Source: Pseudothermotoga sp.
GTDB lineage: Bacteria > Thermotogota > Thermotogae > Thermotogales > DSM-5069
Reading direction: 5' to 3'
DNA: 64,000 nucleotides
Assembly (NCBI GenBank): GCA_025060105.1
Contig: JANXCS010000003.1
Span: forward strand, 62,001-126,000
Positions 45,158 through 53,562 of this stretch are shown here, piece by piece. How positions within the stretch are numbered: position 1 is the stretch's first letter; each line of letters begins with the position of its first letter. A program made the position numbers and the translations under genes. The notes under the pieces are model-generated. The model saw only the letters and a program-made list of their open reading frames with translations. It was not told where the DNA came from and did no database searches.

Positions 45158-46104
45158 GATACAACCCACTCACCGACGAATGGATCATAGTTTCTGCCGA
45201 AACTCAACGCAGGCCAGTTCAACCATCCCAACAGAGCTGCCCAATATGTGTTGGAGGGTTGGAACTTCCAGAAGGATACGATTTGGTCAGCTTTGAAAAC
45301 AGATTTCCGGCGCTCAAAAGGAACCCACCCAACGTCGAATCTGAATCGAGCATCTTTTCGAAGAAGCGATCTTTCGGTGTGTGTGAAGTGGTTGTTTACA
45401 CTTCCCAACACGATACGGCACTACCGGGCATGCCATTGAAACAGATAGAAAAACTCATAGACATGTGGATTGACAGGACCATTCAACTGTTTTCGCTCGA
45501 TTTTGTCGAGTACGTTTTCATATTCGAAAACAGAGGTAAAGAGGTGGGAGCGAGTCTTTCACACCCACATGGTCAAATATACGCATTTCCATTCCTTCCG
45601 AAGCGAATCCTCGCTAAAATGGAGGCCATCCAGAAATGGTATACGGAAAAAAATTCCTGCGTCATTTGCGACGTGGTTGCTGAGGAAACTAGTGTGAAAA
45701 AAAGGACCGTTTTCGAAACCGAAAGCTTCGTTTCTTTGGTGCCTTTTTATGCGCGTTTTCCATTCGAAGTGCATATCTATCCAAAACGCCACATTGTCTC
45801 ACTACCGGAATTAACGGCTCAAGAAAGATCCGAGCTGGCGAAACATCTGAAGGTGATCACATCCAAGTACGATGGACTTTATGACCAAGAGTTTCCATAC
45901 ATGATGATGTTTTTTCAAGCACCGATCAAAGCTGTTGGTGCTGAACTTTTTCATCTCCATGTGGAATTCAATCCACCCAAAAGGGATAGAGACAAAATCA
46001 AATGGATGGCCAGTGTGGAGACGGGTACCTGGGCCTTCATAAACCCCATGGTGCCTGAACAGGCCGCTGAGATGTTGAGAAGGATCGAGGTGAGTGAACC
46101 GTGA
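45145..46104 (+). CDS. galT: Galactose-1-phosphate uridylyltransferase
   Basis: 319 aa. Swaps UMP between UDP-glucose and galactose 1-phosphate in the Leloir pathway. SCPIC near residue 31 (metal Cys pair), the VEYVFIFENRGKEVGASLSHPHGQIYAFP region with the HxHxQ nucleophile motif near 150, and the second HIT-like motif FEVHIYPKRHI plus ELFHLHVEFNPP are present. The ATG lies 13 bases inside the previous gene; the GTG of galK overlaps its stop (GTGA). Confidence 0.96.
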   Translation: MLELRYNPLTDEWIIVSAETQRRPVQPSQQSCPICVGGLELPEGYDLVSFENRFPALKRNPPNVESESSIFSKKRSFGVCEVVVYTSQHDTALPGMPLKQIEKLIDMWIDRTIQLFSLDFVEYVFIFENRGKEVGASLSHPHGQIYAFPFLPKRILAKMEAIQKWYTEKNSCVICDVVAEETSVKKRTVFETESFVSLVPFYARFPFEVHIYPKRHIVSLPELTAQERSELAKHLKVITSKYDGLYDQEFPYMMMFFQAPIKAVGAELFHLHVEFNPPKRDRDKIKWMASVETGTWAFINPMVPEQAAEMLRRIEVSEP

Positions 46105-47186
46105 CTTTGAAAGTGAGAGCGCCAGGGAGAGTGAACATCATAGGAGAACATACCGATTACAACGACGGTTTCGTACTACCATTCGCGATAGATAGGTACA
46201 TAGAGGTGGAAGCGAAACCTTCGAGCAGGTTCATCCTCACTTCAAAACTGTACGGGCAAACCCTCGAAGTTGTGAAACATCGAAGAACTGGTAACTGGAC
46301 CGATTACATCATGGGCGTTGTGTGGGCTTTGGAAGAATCGGGTTATCGCGTGGAACCTTTCGAAATGGTTGTAGATTCCACGTTACCAACCGGTGCTGGT
46401 CTTTCAAGTTCTGCGGCTCTCGAAGTTGCGAGCGCCGTAGCCATCATAAAGATGATGGGATACAAGATCGATCCCATGGATCTAGTTCATCTGTGTGTGA
46501 AAGCTGAGCGCGAATTCGTCGGTGTTAGATGTGGGATCATGGACCAATTCACGGCAGTTTTTGCCAAAAAAGATCACGCCATCTTGCTGGACACGATGAC
46601 GCTCAAGTATGAATATGTGCCACTCAATTTGGATGATCACGAGTTCGTGTTGATAGATTCCAACGTCAAGCATGAACTGTCGGCGTCCGAGTACAACAGG
46701 AGAAGACAGGAATGCGAGATGGTTTTGAAAAGTTTGAACAAAAAGTCTTTCAGAGAACTTTCCGAGAATGATCTGGCATCTTTGGATCCGATTCTGAGGA
46801 GACGTGCCAAACACGTCATTAGCGAGAACAAAAGAGTTTTAAAAATGGTTGATGCTTTGAAAAAAGGCAACATGTTCCTCTCAGGATGTTTTCTTTATGA
46901 ATCGCACGCCAGTTTGAGGGATCTTTATGAAGTTTCCTGCGAAGAGATCGACTTCATCGTAGGTTTTTTGAAAGGTAGGGTAGGTATAATAGGGGCCAGA
47001 ATAGTCGGTGGTGGATTTGGAGGAAGTGTGCTCGTCCTCGCTCGCAAGGGGTATATTCAGTTCAGCTTCGAAGAGTTGAGCAAGGAGTACAAAAAGTACT
47101 TCAAAAGAGAGATAAAAATGCTGCACGTGAACAGCAGTGATGGCGTTTTGAAACTCATAGCTCCTGAATCCTCGAGTGTGATTTGA
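46101..47186 (+). CDS. galK: Galactokinase
   Basis: 361-aa GHMP kinase. GRVNIIGEHTDYNDGFVLP is the galactokinase signature near residue 10, PTGAGLSSSAALEVA the ATP loop near 97, and GARIVGGGFGGSVLVL the C-terminal motif near 300. It phosphorylates galactose at C1. Together with GalT and the distant GalA it would channel alpha-galactosides into glycolysis; galE is not in the window. Its 3' end overlaps the convergent permease gene by 32 bases. Confidence 0.96.
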   Translation: MTLKVRAPGRVNIIGEHTDYNDGFVLPFAIDRYIEVEAKPSSRFILTSKLYGQTLEVVKHRRTGNWTDYIMGVVWALEESGYRVEPFEMVVDSTLPTGAGLSSSAALEVASAVAIIKMMGYKIDPMDLVHLCVKAEREFVGVRCGIMDQFTAVFAKKDHAILLDTMTLKYEYVPLNLDDHEFVLIDSNVKHELSASEYNRRRQECEMVLKSLNKKSFRELSENDLASLDPILRRRAKHVISENKRVLKMVDALKKGNMFLSGCFLYESHASLRDLYEVSCEEIDFIVGFLKGRVGIIGARIVGGGFGGSVLVLARKGYIQFSFEELSKEYKKYFKREIKMLHVNSSDGVLKLIAPESSSVI

Positions 47187-48081
47187 TCCTCAGCCTTGCA
47201 TAGATGACTAAGACGATCAAGGTGAGAATGAAGGGTATCATGTTGGTTATCTCCGATGGAATCCTTAAACTTTGAAGGGTGAAACCGAACGCTTCAGCTA
47301 TTCCAAACAGAAGAGCACCGAAGGCTCCAAAAATTGCAGATTTTCCCCCTAAAGCCTGTGCTGCAAGTGCTATGAAACCTCTACCGCTGGTCATATCCCT
47401 GGCGAACCATGATACATAACCCATGGATAAGAAAGCACCAGCAAAACCTGCAAAAATTCCGCTCAAGATCAATGAAAGATACCTCATTTTTGAGACAGAG
47501 ATACCGACGGAAACTGCCGCATTGGGATTTTCTCCAACAGCCCTCATCCTGACACCGAGGGGGGTTTTTCTAATAAAATAATCGACGACGAAGATCGAGA
47601 TGATCGCCAAATAAGTGAGCGCGTTATGGTTGTTCAGCATCTTGCCAACGAACGGTATATCTCTCAACAACGGTACGTCCAACCTAGGTATCGGTTGGCT
47701 CCCAAGGGATGCTGAAGTACCTTTCTCACCCGTCAGCAAGAACAGCATGAACACCGTAAAACCGGAAGAGAGTAAGTTGATCGCCACACCAGCTATCACC
47801 AAATTAGCGTTCAATCTGAGATGGACGAACGCCAAGATCAAAGCGAGGATGGTGGATGAGAAGATACCAACCATCAAACCGATCCAAGGGTTTCTCGTGA
47901 AAGCACCGATTATGGTACCCCAAAAGGCAGACATGAGCATCATGCCTTCGATGGCGATATTTATGGTACCAGTTATTGAACTCAGCAAAGCTGCCATGAC
48001 GGCGAACAGCAAAGGAGTTGAGACCCTCAATACGCTGTACCAAAAGGCTGGATCGACGATGTTTGAAACGACTATATTCAT
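47155..48081 (-). CDS. Nucleoside ABC permease, second subunit (YufQ/NupC type)
   Basis: 308 aa, about eight helices. TINIAIEGMMLMSAFWG near residue 38 and VGENPNAAVSVGISVSKMRYL near 185 are the standard motifs of the smaller permease in BMP-type nucleoside importers. The ATG overlaps the preceding permease by four bases, and the gene ends inside the 3' end of galK on the other strand. Confidence 0.9.
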   Translation of the reverse strand: MNIVVSNIVDPAFWYSVLRVSTPLLFAVMAALLSSITGTINIAIEGMMLMSAFWGTIIGAFTRNPWIGLMVGIFSSTILALILAFVHLRLNANLVIAGVAINLLSSGFTVFMLFLLTGEKGTSASLGSQPIPRLDVPLLRDIPFVGKMLNNHNALTYLAIISIFVVDYFIRKTPLGVRMRAVGENPNAAVSVGISVSKMRYLSLILSGIFAGFAGAFLSMGYVSWFARDMTSGRGFIALAAQALGGKSAIFGAFGALLFGIAEAFGFTLQSLRIPSEITNMIPFILTLIVLVIYARLRIKSHSRIQEL

Positions 48082-49124
48082 TCTTTCATCGCCTCTCTCT
48101 CGATGATTCTCTGTTTGAATTTAGCAAGCAACGCCTCAGCGGTGATGAGCAAGATCATGATGCTCTGTAGAACGATGACGACTTCTGGAGCTATCCCAGT
48201 GAGTCTACCCATGATGTTCGCACCGACTCTCAGATAAGCGATGAAAAATGCACTTGGTATCACCAAAAATGGATTGTTACGCGCGATGATCGCCACCACT
48301 ATTCCATCGAAACCATAGCCAGGAAACGATTGCCACACGAACCGCCTGTACATCGCTGAAATCTCGATACCGCCAGCGAGTCCAGCGATGGCACCAGCAA
48401 GGATTTGCACCCAGAACATAACGTGTGAGACGTTTATACCCGAATAGAAAGCGAACTTTTTGTTGGCACCCATTGCCCTTATTTCGTAACCGAACTTCGT
48501 GCGATACACGAGTAACCCGATCACTATGACCACGCCGACCGCCACGAACAAGCCTGAATTGAGTCTAAAGCGCGTTAAAGTTGCTAACCACGCGGTTTGT
48601 GGGAATCTGTAGGAAACCAACGCACCCGCAGCTTTGTCTCTGAAATAGTTGTTGACCAAAAACAGAACGAGCAGATACGATATGTAGTTCATCATGAGCG
48701 AAGAAACGAGCTCGCTCGCTTTCCATCGAGTTTTCAACCAAGCTGGCACAAAAGCCCAGGCGGCGCCAAACAACGCCGCACCAAGGAGTGTCAGTAAAAG
48801 ATGTATCCAGGAAATGGCTGGAAATGTGAGTGCGATCAACATCGCACCGAAGGCTCCAAAGAAGAATTGCCCTTCAGCTCCTATGTTGAATATTTTCGCT
48901 TGGAACACAAGGCAGAGCGAAAGGCCTGTGAACATCAGTGGAACAGCGTTGTTCAAAAACTCGACGAACCTTCTCTGTGTGGATATCGGGCCATAAAGGA
49001 ACCATTTGAAAGCCTCCGAAGGATTTTTAGTACCAAACAGAAGGAACACATAACCTATGAACAGAGCGATCAGAATACTGAGAGCGAATCGAAGAAATTC
49101 GAGCCATGCGATCTTTGCCTTCAT
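48078..49124 (-). CDS. Nucleoside ABC permease, first subunit (YufP/NupB type)
   Basis: 348 aa, about ten helices. KIFNIGAEGQFFFGAFGAML near residue 72 and MGANKKFAFYSGINVSHVMF near 220 identify the larger permease of BMP-type nucleoside importers. It overlaps both neighbours by four bases, so ATPase and both permeases are translationally coupled. Confidence 0.9.
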   Translation of the reverse strand: MKAKIAWLEFLRFALSILIALFIGYVFLLFGTKNPSEAFKWFLYGPISTQRRFVEFLNNAVPLMFTGLSLCLVFQAKIFNIGAEGQFFFGAFGAMLIALTFPAISWIHLLLTLLGAALFGAAWAFVPAWLKTRWKASELVSSLMMNYISYLLVLFLVNNYFRDKAAGALVSYRFPQTAWLATLTRFRLNSGLFVAVGVVIVIGLLVYRTKFGYEIRAMGANKKFAFYSGINVSHVMFWVQILAGAIAGLAGGIEISAMYRRFVWQSFPGYGFDGIVVAIIARNNPFLVIPSAFFIAYLRVGANIMGRLTGIAPEVVIVLQSIMILLITAEALLAKFKQRIIEREAMKE

Positions 49125-50665
49125 CCACCGGCCAACTCCCTTATCTGCGCTTCTGACTGTCTTCTGACACCGAGCATGTAATAACCTATATCGGTTTCAG
49201 TGAGTCCATCGTTTCTGAAACTCGCCACGATCTCTCCTTTGTACATGACTATGATTCTGTCAGCGATCTGGAGAACTTCCTGTAGATCCGTTGAAACTAA
49301 CAAAACGGCTTTTCCTTCATCACGCATCTGTAAAAGCTTCTTCCTTACGAACTCGCTCGAGGCAACGTCTATTCCATGGGTGGGTTGGTTGGCAATTATT
49401 ATCTTTGGTTCATTCGTCATCTCACGTGCGACGACGACCTTTTGCATGTTTCCACCGGAAAGCATTCGCATCAAAGTTGTGGGACTCTTCGCTCTGATGG
49501 TGAACCCTTTGATGAGATTTTGTGCATGGTTCAAAACAACTTTCGTTCTATAGATCAAACCCTTGCTGAAAGGTTCCTGCGAGTATCTATCTGAAATCAA
49601 ATTCTCTGCCACAGTTAGATCGAGGGCGCTACCAACTTCAACTCTATCTTCGGGTATGTGTGAGATGCCGAGCTTTCTCAATTTCCACGGTTTGACTCCG
49701 AGGACGTTTCTTCCACTCACGATGATCTCGCCAGTTGCTTTTTCTCTAAGGCCCGTTATTATCTCAACGAGCTCCTTTTGACCGTTTCCTTCCAAACCAG
49801 CTATAGCGAGTATTTCGCCTGATCTCAGCTCAAAATTGATGTTCTTGAGTATGTGTGCTCCATCTTCTCTGAAGTAATTCAAATTCCTCACGGTCATGAC
49901 CGCTTCTCCGGGCTCACGGAATGTCCTTTTTATATCGTATTCAAACTTTCTACCTATCATGAGTTCAACGATATCTGTTTCGCTCAGATCCTGATTTCTG
50001 TAAGTACCGACAACTGTACCGTTGCGCATTATCGTTATTCTGTCGGATATCTGCTTCACTTCGTTCAATTTGTGGGTGATGAATATCACAGTTATTCCGT
50101 TCCTAACCAAATTTTTCAGTACGACGAACAGTTCTTGGACTTCCTGTGGTGTCAATACAGATGACGGTTCGTCGAGTATGAGTATCTTCGCACCCCTTAT
50201 GAGCGCTTTCATGATCTCCACACGTTGCTTCACACCCACCGGGAGATCCAACACCTTTTCTCTAAGTGGTAGCTCGAAGTTCAATTGCTTTGCAAGTTCA
50301 CTTATGCGGCGTTCCATTTCTTTGATGTCCACACTCAGACCTTTGCGGGGTTCGATACCCAACATGATGTTTTGAGCGACTGTGAAGGAAGGTACCAACA
50401 TGAAATGTTGATGCACCATGCCGATGCCGAGCGATATAGCTTCTTTCGGTGAACTCAGATGCACAGTTTTCCCAAAAACTCTGATTTGTCCAGTGGTTGG
50501 TTTTTCCATGCCAAACAAAATCTTCATCAACGTAGTTTTACCTGCTCCGTTTTCTCCAACCACGGCGTGTATTTCACCGATATCCGCCGAAAAATTCACT
50601 TCTTTGTTCGCAACGACACCGTTGGGATAGATCTTCGTAATGTTGATAGCTTCAATCGCTTTCAC
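49121..50665 (-). CDS. Nucleoside ABC importer ATPase (YufO/NupA type)
   Basis: 514 aa with two ABC domains. First half: Walker A GENGAGKTTL near residue 36, LPVGVKQRVEI as the signature, Walker B ILILDEPSSVL near 160. Second half: LEGNGQKEL near 290, signature MLSGGNMQKV near 400, IIIANQPTHGIDVAS replacing a strict Walker B. This asymmetry is normal for the family. GTG 50665 is chosen because GGGGAG lies six bases before it; ATG 50671 abuts that site, and a longer reading would run through the hairpin. Confidence 0.92.
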   Translation of the reverse strand: MKAIEAINITKIYPNGVVANKEVNFSADIGEIHAVVGENGAGKTTLMKILFGMEKPTTGQIRVFGKTVHLSSPKEAISLGIGMVHQHFMLVPSFTVAQNIMLGIEPRKGLSVDIKEMERRISELAKQLNFELPLREKVLDLPVGVKQRVEIMKALIRGAKILILDEPSSVLTPQEVQELFVVLKNLVRNGITVIFITHKLNEVKQISDRITIMRNGTVVGTYRNQDLSETDIVELMIGRKFEYDIKRTFREPGEAVMTVRNLNYFREDGAHILKNINFELRSGEILAIAGLEGNGQKELVEIITGLREKATGEIIVSGRNVLGVKPWKLRKLGISHIPEDRVEVGSALDLTVAENLISDRYSQEPFSKGLIYRTKVVLNHAQNLIKGFTIRAKSPTTLMRMLSGGNMQKVVVAREMTNEPKIIIANQPTHGIDVASSEFVRKKLLQMRDEGKAVLLVSTDLQEVLQIADRIIVMYKGEIVASFRNDGLTETDIGYYMLGVRRQSEAQIRELAGG

Positions 50666-50682
50666 ATCCATCTCCCCATGAA

Positions 50683-50706
50683 AGCTGGGGGCTAAAACCC
50701 CCAGCT
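50683..50706 (-). terminator. Hairpin between nucleoside-binding-protein and ATPase genes
   Basis: AGCTGGGGG and CCCCCAGCT form a perfect 9-bp stem around six bases. It begins five bases after the binding-protein stop and ends just before the ATPase ribosome site; only TTTC follows the stem, so read-through or RNA stabilisation is more likely than full termination. Confidence 0.7.
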
Positions 50707-50711
50707 GTCCA

Positions 50712-51776
50712 TCACGGTTTGACACTCTGTCTCAGCTTGTCGAGCTGTTCTTGAGGCATGCCGAAGACCGTGCTGACTTTGATTTCACCTTTGAGTATCT
50801 TTTGTTCAAGTTCTTTTATTCTGTTTCTGAACTGTTCCGGTACGAGTTCTCTGTAATATTTGTTATCAGCTACACCCACTCCTCCTTCAGCTATTCCGAG
50901 CGCTTCCGCTTGACCGTATTTTAACTTGCCTTCCAAATGGAGTTTCAAACCACGGAAGATCGATACATCCACGTTTTTCATCATGGAAGTTACGATGCGT
51001 TTAGCGATTTCTTTATCGATGTCTTCGTAGATCAGCGCCTGATCGGAATCAACACCGATTGCCCATCTATCAGCTTCTTTCGCTGCCTCCAGTAGGCCAA
51101 TACCAGTGTTACCTGCCACGTTGAAAATGATGTCTGCACCTTGTCGGTACATGGCTAAGCTGAGTTCTTTACCTTTCGCCGGGTCGTTGAAGCTACCGAC
51201 GTATGAGATCAGGACCTTGATGTTCGGATTGACGTATTTCGCACCTTCAATGTAACCCACCAAGAAGTCGTTGATGACGGGTATATCCATTCCCCCGAGG
51301 AATCCTATGATGGGCTCAGGGTTGGTTTTTGGCATACCAGATGTGGTGATCAAAGCCGCAAGAGCGCCAACTAGGAAAGAACCTTCGTTTTGTTTGTAGA
51401 GAATAGAATAGACATTCTTCAGACCGGGTTTCTTGTAATTTACCGATGTGTCGAAGATGAAATACTTCTTCTCAGGATGCATTGGGGCGATCTCTTCTAA
51501 GATCTCTTGCATCTGCCAAGTTCCGACGATGATGATGTCATAATCTTCATCTGAAATGTCTTCCAAATATGGCCTCCAGTTTGCCGGATTGTAACCTGCT
51601 TCGATTATCTTACCTTGAACTCCCAGCTCCTTGATGGCCATTTGGATGCCTCTCCCTGCCGAATCAAAGAAAGACTTGTCTCCGAGAGCGCCGTTCAACA
51701 AAAGTACCACCTTCAACGGCTTTGCAAAGCTCAGTAAGACCATCAACACCAGCGCAAGGATCAAGAATCTTTTCAT
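50712..51776 (-). CDS. BMP-family nucleoside-binding protein
   Basis: 354 aa. Signal peptide at 1-18 (MKRFLILALVLMVLLSFA) lacking the lipobox Cys of typical PnrA/BmpA lipoproteins. The fold motifs are KVVLLLNGALGDKSFFDSAGRG, IIIVGTWQMQEI, NEGSFLVGALAALIT, IGFLGGMDIPVINDFLVGYIEG, GADIIFNVAGNTGIGLLEAA and AIGVDSDQ. The family binds purine or pyrimidine nucleosides outside the membrane. ATG 51776 shares a base with the upstream TGA and has GGAGGTGA six bases upstream. Confidence 0.92.
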   Translation of the reverse strand: MKRFLILALVLMVLLSFAKPLKVVLLLNGALGDKSFFDSAGRGIQMAIKELGVQGKIIEAGYNPANWRPYLEDISDEDYDIIIVGTWQMQEILEEIAPMHPEKKYFIFDTSVNYKKPGLKNVYSILYKQNEGSFLVGALAALITTSGMPKTNPEPIIGFLGGMDIPVINDFLVGYIEGAKYVNPNIKVLISYVGSFNDPAKGKELSLAMYRQGADIIFNVAGNTGIGLLEAAKEADRWAIGVDSDQALIYEDIDKEIAKRIVTSMMKNVDVSIFRGLKLHLEGKLKYGQAEALGIAEGGVGVADNKYYRELVPEQFRNRIKELEQKILKGEIKVSTVFGMPQEQLDKLRQSVKP

Positions 51777-52528
51777 CACCACTCACCTCCCTCGATGAGT
51801 ATTTCTATCGCCTTTATGGCAATTTGAATTGATTTTTCCAACCCCTCTTCGAATTTTGGACCAGCTTGGATGTAACCATCTTCCGAGAGTTCTTCTCTGA
51901 CCGTTAAGATCGCACCAGTCTTTAGACCTTTGATCCTTCCCACCACGTAGAGTGCACCTATCTCCATCTCTACAGCTAAGACTCCCGCTTTGACGAGCAA
52001 GTTTTCTACGTGAGAATGCCTTTCGGGATCGAAATTTCTGCCATAATAAGAATCTGTGGATGCCACCACACCGACGTGATAGCGGTTGTTCACAATCTTT
52101 GCGGCTTTCACGAGTGACTGAACCACACTGAAGTCCGCAACGGCAGGATATTCAGGTATGATGTACTGTGCCGTTGTTCCATCCAACCGAACCGCCGCTG
52201 TGGCGATCACGCTATCACCGAGTTTGAGATGTTTTTGAAAAGCACCCGTGGTACCGACACGGATCACAACCTTGGCGTTCGTCGTTGCGAGCTCTTCAAT
52301 GCCTATCGCCATCGCTGGAGCACCCATACCCGTAGACATCACGCTGACTTTTTTCCCGCTGAGGAAACCTGTATAGGTCAGATACTCTCTGTTCTCCCCA
52401 ACTTTTTTTGGTTCTGAGAGATACTTAGCAACACGCTCAACTCTTCCTCTGTCACCGACAACGATTACGTATTCCCCAACATCTTCAGGGTTCACTCGAA
52501 TGTGGTATCTTGGATCAACCAAGATCAT
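51776..52528 (-). CDS. Uridine phosphorylase-like nucleoside phosphorylase
   Basis: 250 aa, PNP/UDP family trimer/hexamer fold. VVGDRGRVERVAKYL near residue 24 (phosphate site), STGMGAPAMAIGIEEL near 65, VIRVGTTGAFQ near 88 and the ribose/base Glu in VEMEIGALYVVG near 190. It splits a nucleoside with phosphate to base plus (deoxy)ribose 1-phosphate. The RVGTTG and EMEIGALY patterns favour uridine phosphorylase over purine enzymes. It overlaps the hydrolase gene by four bases. Confidence 0.87.
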   Translation of the reverse strand: MILVDPRYHIRVNPEDVGEYVIVVGDRGRVERVAKYLSEPKKVGENREYLTYTGFLSGKKVSVMSTGMGAPAMAIGIEELATTNAKVVIRVGTTGAFQKHLKLGDSVIATAAVRLDGTTAQYIIPEYPAVADFSVVQSLVKAAKIVNNRYHVGVVASTDSYYGRNFDPERHSHVENLLVKAGVLAVEMEIGALYVVGRIKGLKTGAILTVREELSEDGYIQAGPKFEEGLEKSIQIAIKAIEILIEGGEW

Positions 52529-53451
52529 CTACCTCCCTCTAGGGAGCGAAGTTTTTCGAAAAGAATTTCAAAGAATCTCTCCCTATCGACTTTCAGAAGG
52601 ATCTCAGCGTTGGGTTGATTACCAGTGGTCCTCCATAGATCGACGACCGTTTGACCGTACGTCAGTTCACCTTTCGTTTCGACGTCCACGAAGTATTCCT
52701 TAGATTCAAAAATTTCTGGATGTATCAAATACATCACAGTGCATGGATCGTGCAGAATCGCTCCATCGATGTTGAAAATTTTTTTGTAAGTGGACTTGAA
52801 GAACATCAACAAATCTGCAAGTATTTCGAATTTCGGTCCAAAAGTTCTCAATCTGCTCGCTTCAGCCTCCGTCGCCACAACTTGATGGGTCAGATCCAGT
52901 GGGGCCATCACTATAGGTATTCCAGATCTGAAAACTATCTTCGCCGCTTCTGGATCGGCAAAGATGTTGAACTCAGCAACGGGCGTGACATTACCAAAAG
53001 CGATACCTCCACCCATGAGCACGATCTTGCTCACCCTGTGGGCAAGCTTTGGATACTTCAAAAGAAAGATCGCGATGTTCGTGAGAGGACCGGTCGGTAC
53101 GAGAACTACTCCTTCGTATTTTTCAACCATATCTGCGATGAAATCAACTGCGTGCATTTTCTCGATCTTTCTCTTCGCCGGTGGGATCTCCGCTCCATCT
53201 AACCCAGATTGACCATGTATGTTCGGAGCCACCACGATGTTCCTAATCAAAGGTTTGGCTGCACCAGCGAACACAGGAACGTCGATGTCGAACAAATCCA
53301 AGATCCTCCGCGCGTTGTTGGTGGTGTTCTCAAGATACGAATTCCCCACAACCGTTGTAACACCAAGCAATTCGATCTCCTTCGACGCAGCAGCAAGTAA
53401 TATTGCGAATGCATCGTCATGTCCCGGATCACAATCTAGTACGATTTGCAA
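52525..53451 (-). CDS. Inosine-uridine-type nucleoside hydrolase
   Basis: 308 aa. MQIVLDCDPGHDDAFAILLA carries the calcium-binding Asp cluster at the N-terminus; VVGNSYLENTTNNARRIL, VLVPTGPLTNIAIFL, VLMGGGIAFGNVTPVAEFNI (substrate Asn/Glu) and the active-site HDPCTVMYLI follow. It hydrolyses nucleosides to base and free ribose. TTG 53451 is chosen because GGAGGTGA lies just upstream and the protein then starts at the usual position. It is the first gene of the nucleoside operon; ribokinase is encoded 2.5 kb away. Confidence 0.94.
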   Translation of the reverse strand: MQIVLDCDPGHDDAFAILLAAASKEIELLGVTTVVGNSYLENTTNNARRILDLFDIDVPVFAGAAKPLIRNIVVAPNIHGQSGLDGAEIPPAKRKIEKMHAVDFIADMVEKYEGVVLVPTGPLTNIAIFLLKYPKLAHRVSKIVLMGGGIAFGNVTPVAEFNIFADPEAAKIVFRSGIPIVMAPLDLTHQVVATEAEASRLRTFGPKFEILADLLMFFKSTYKKIFNIDGAILHDPCTVMYLIHPEIFESKEYFVDVETKGELTYGQTVVDLWRTTGNQPNAEILLKVDRERFFEILFEKLRSLEGGR

Positions 53452-53483
53452 ACTATTCACCTCCAGAGTTTTCACTGATTGAT

Positions 53484-53511
53484 ATTATCATAAGATCATC
53501 TGCCATGACAA
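53484..53511 (-). promoter_or_regulatory. Promoter of the nucleoside operon
   Basis: On the minus strand TTGTCA (53511-53506), 16 bases and GATAAT (53489-53484). The same few bases read on the plus strand give ATGACA (53505-53510), a possible -35 for TATACT (53530-53535) serving the peptidase gene, so two divergent promoters may share one site and compete. Confidence 0.5.
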
Positions 53512-53562
53512 TGAAGGACTTTTCCACGGTATACTCAAAATAGTTCGTGGGAGGTGTTGATC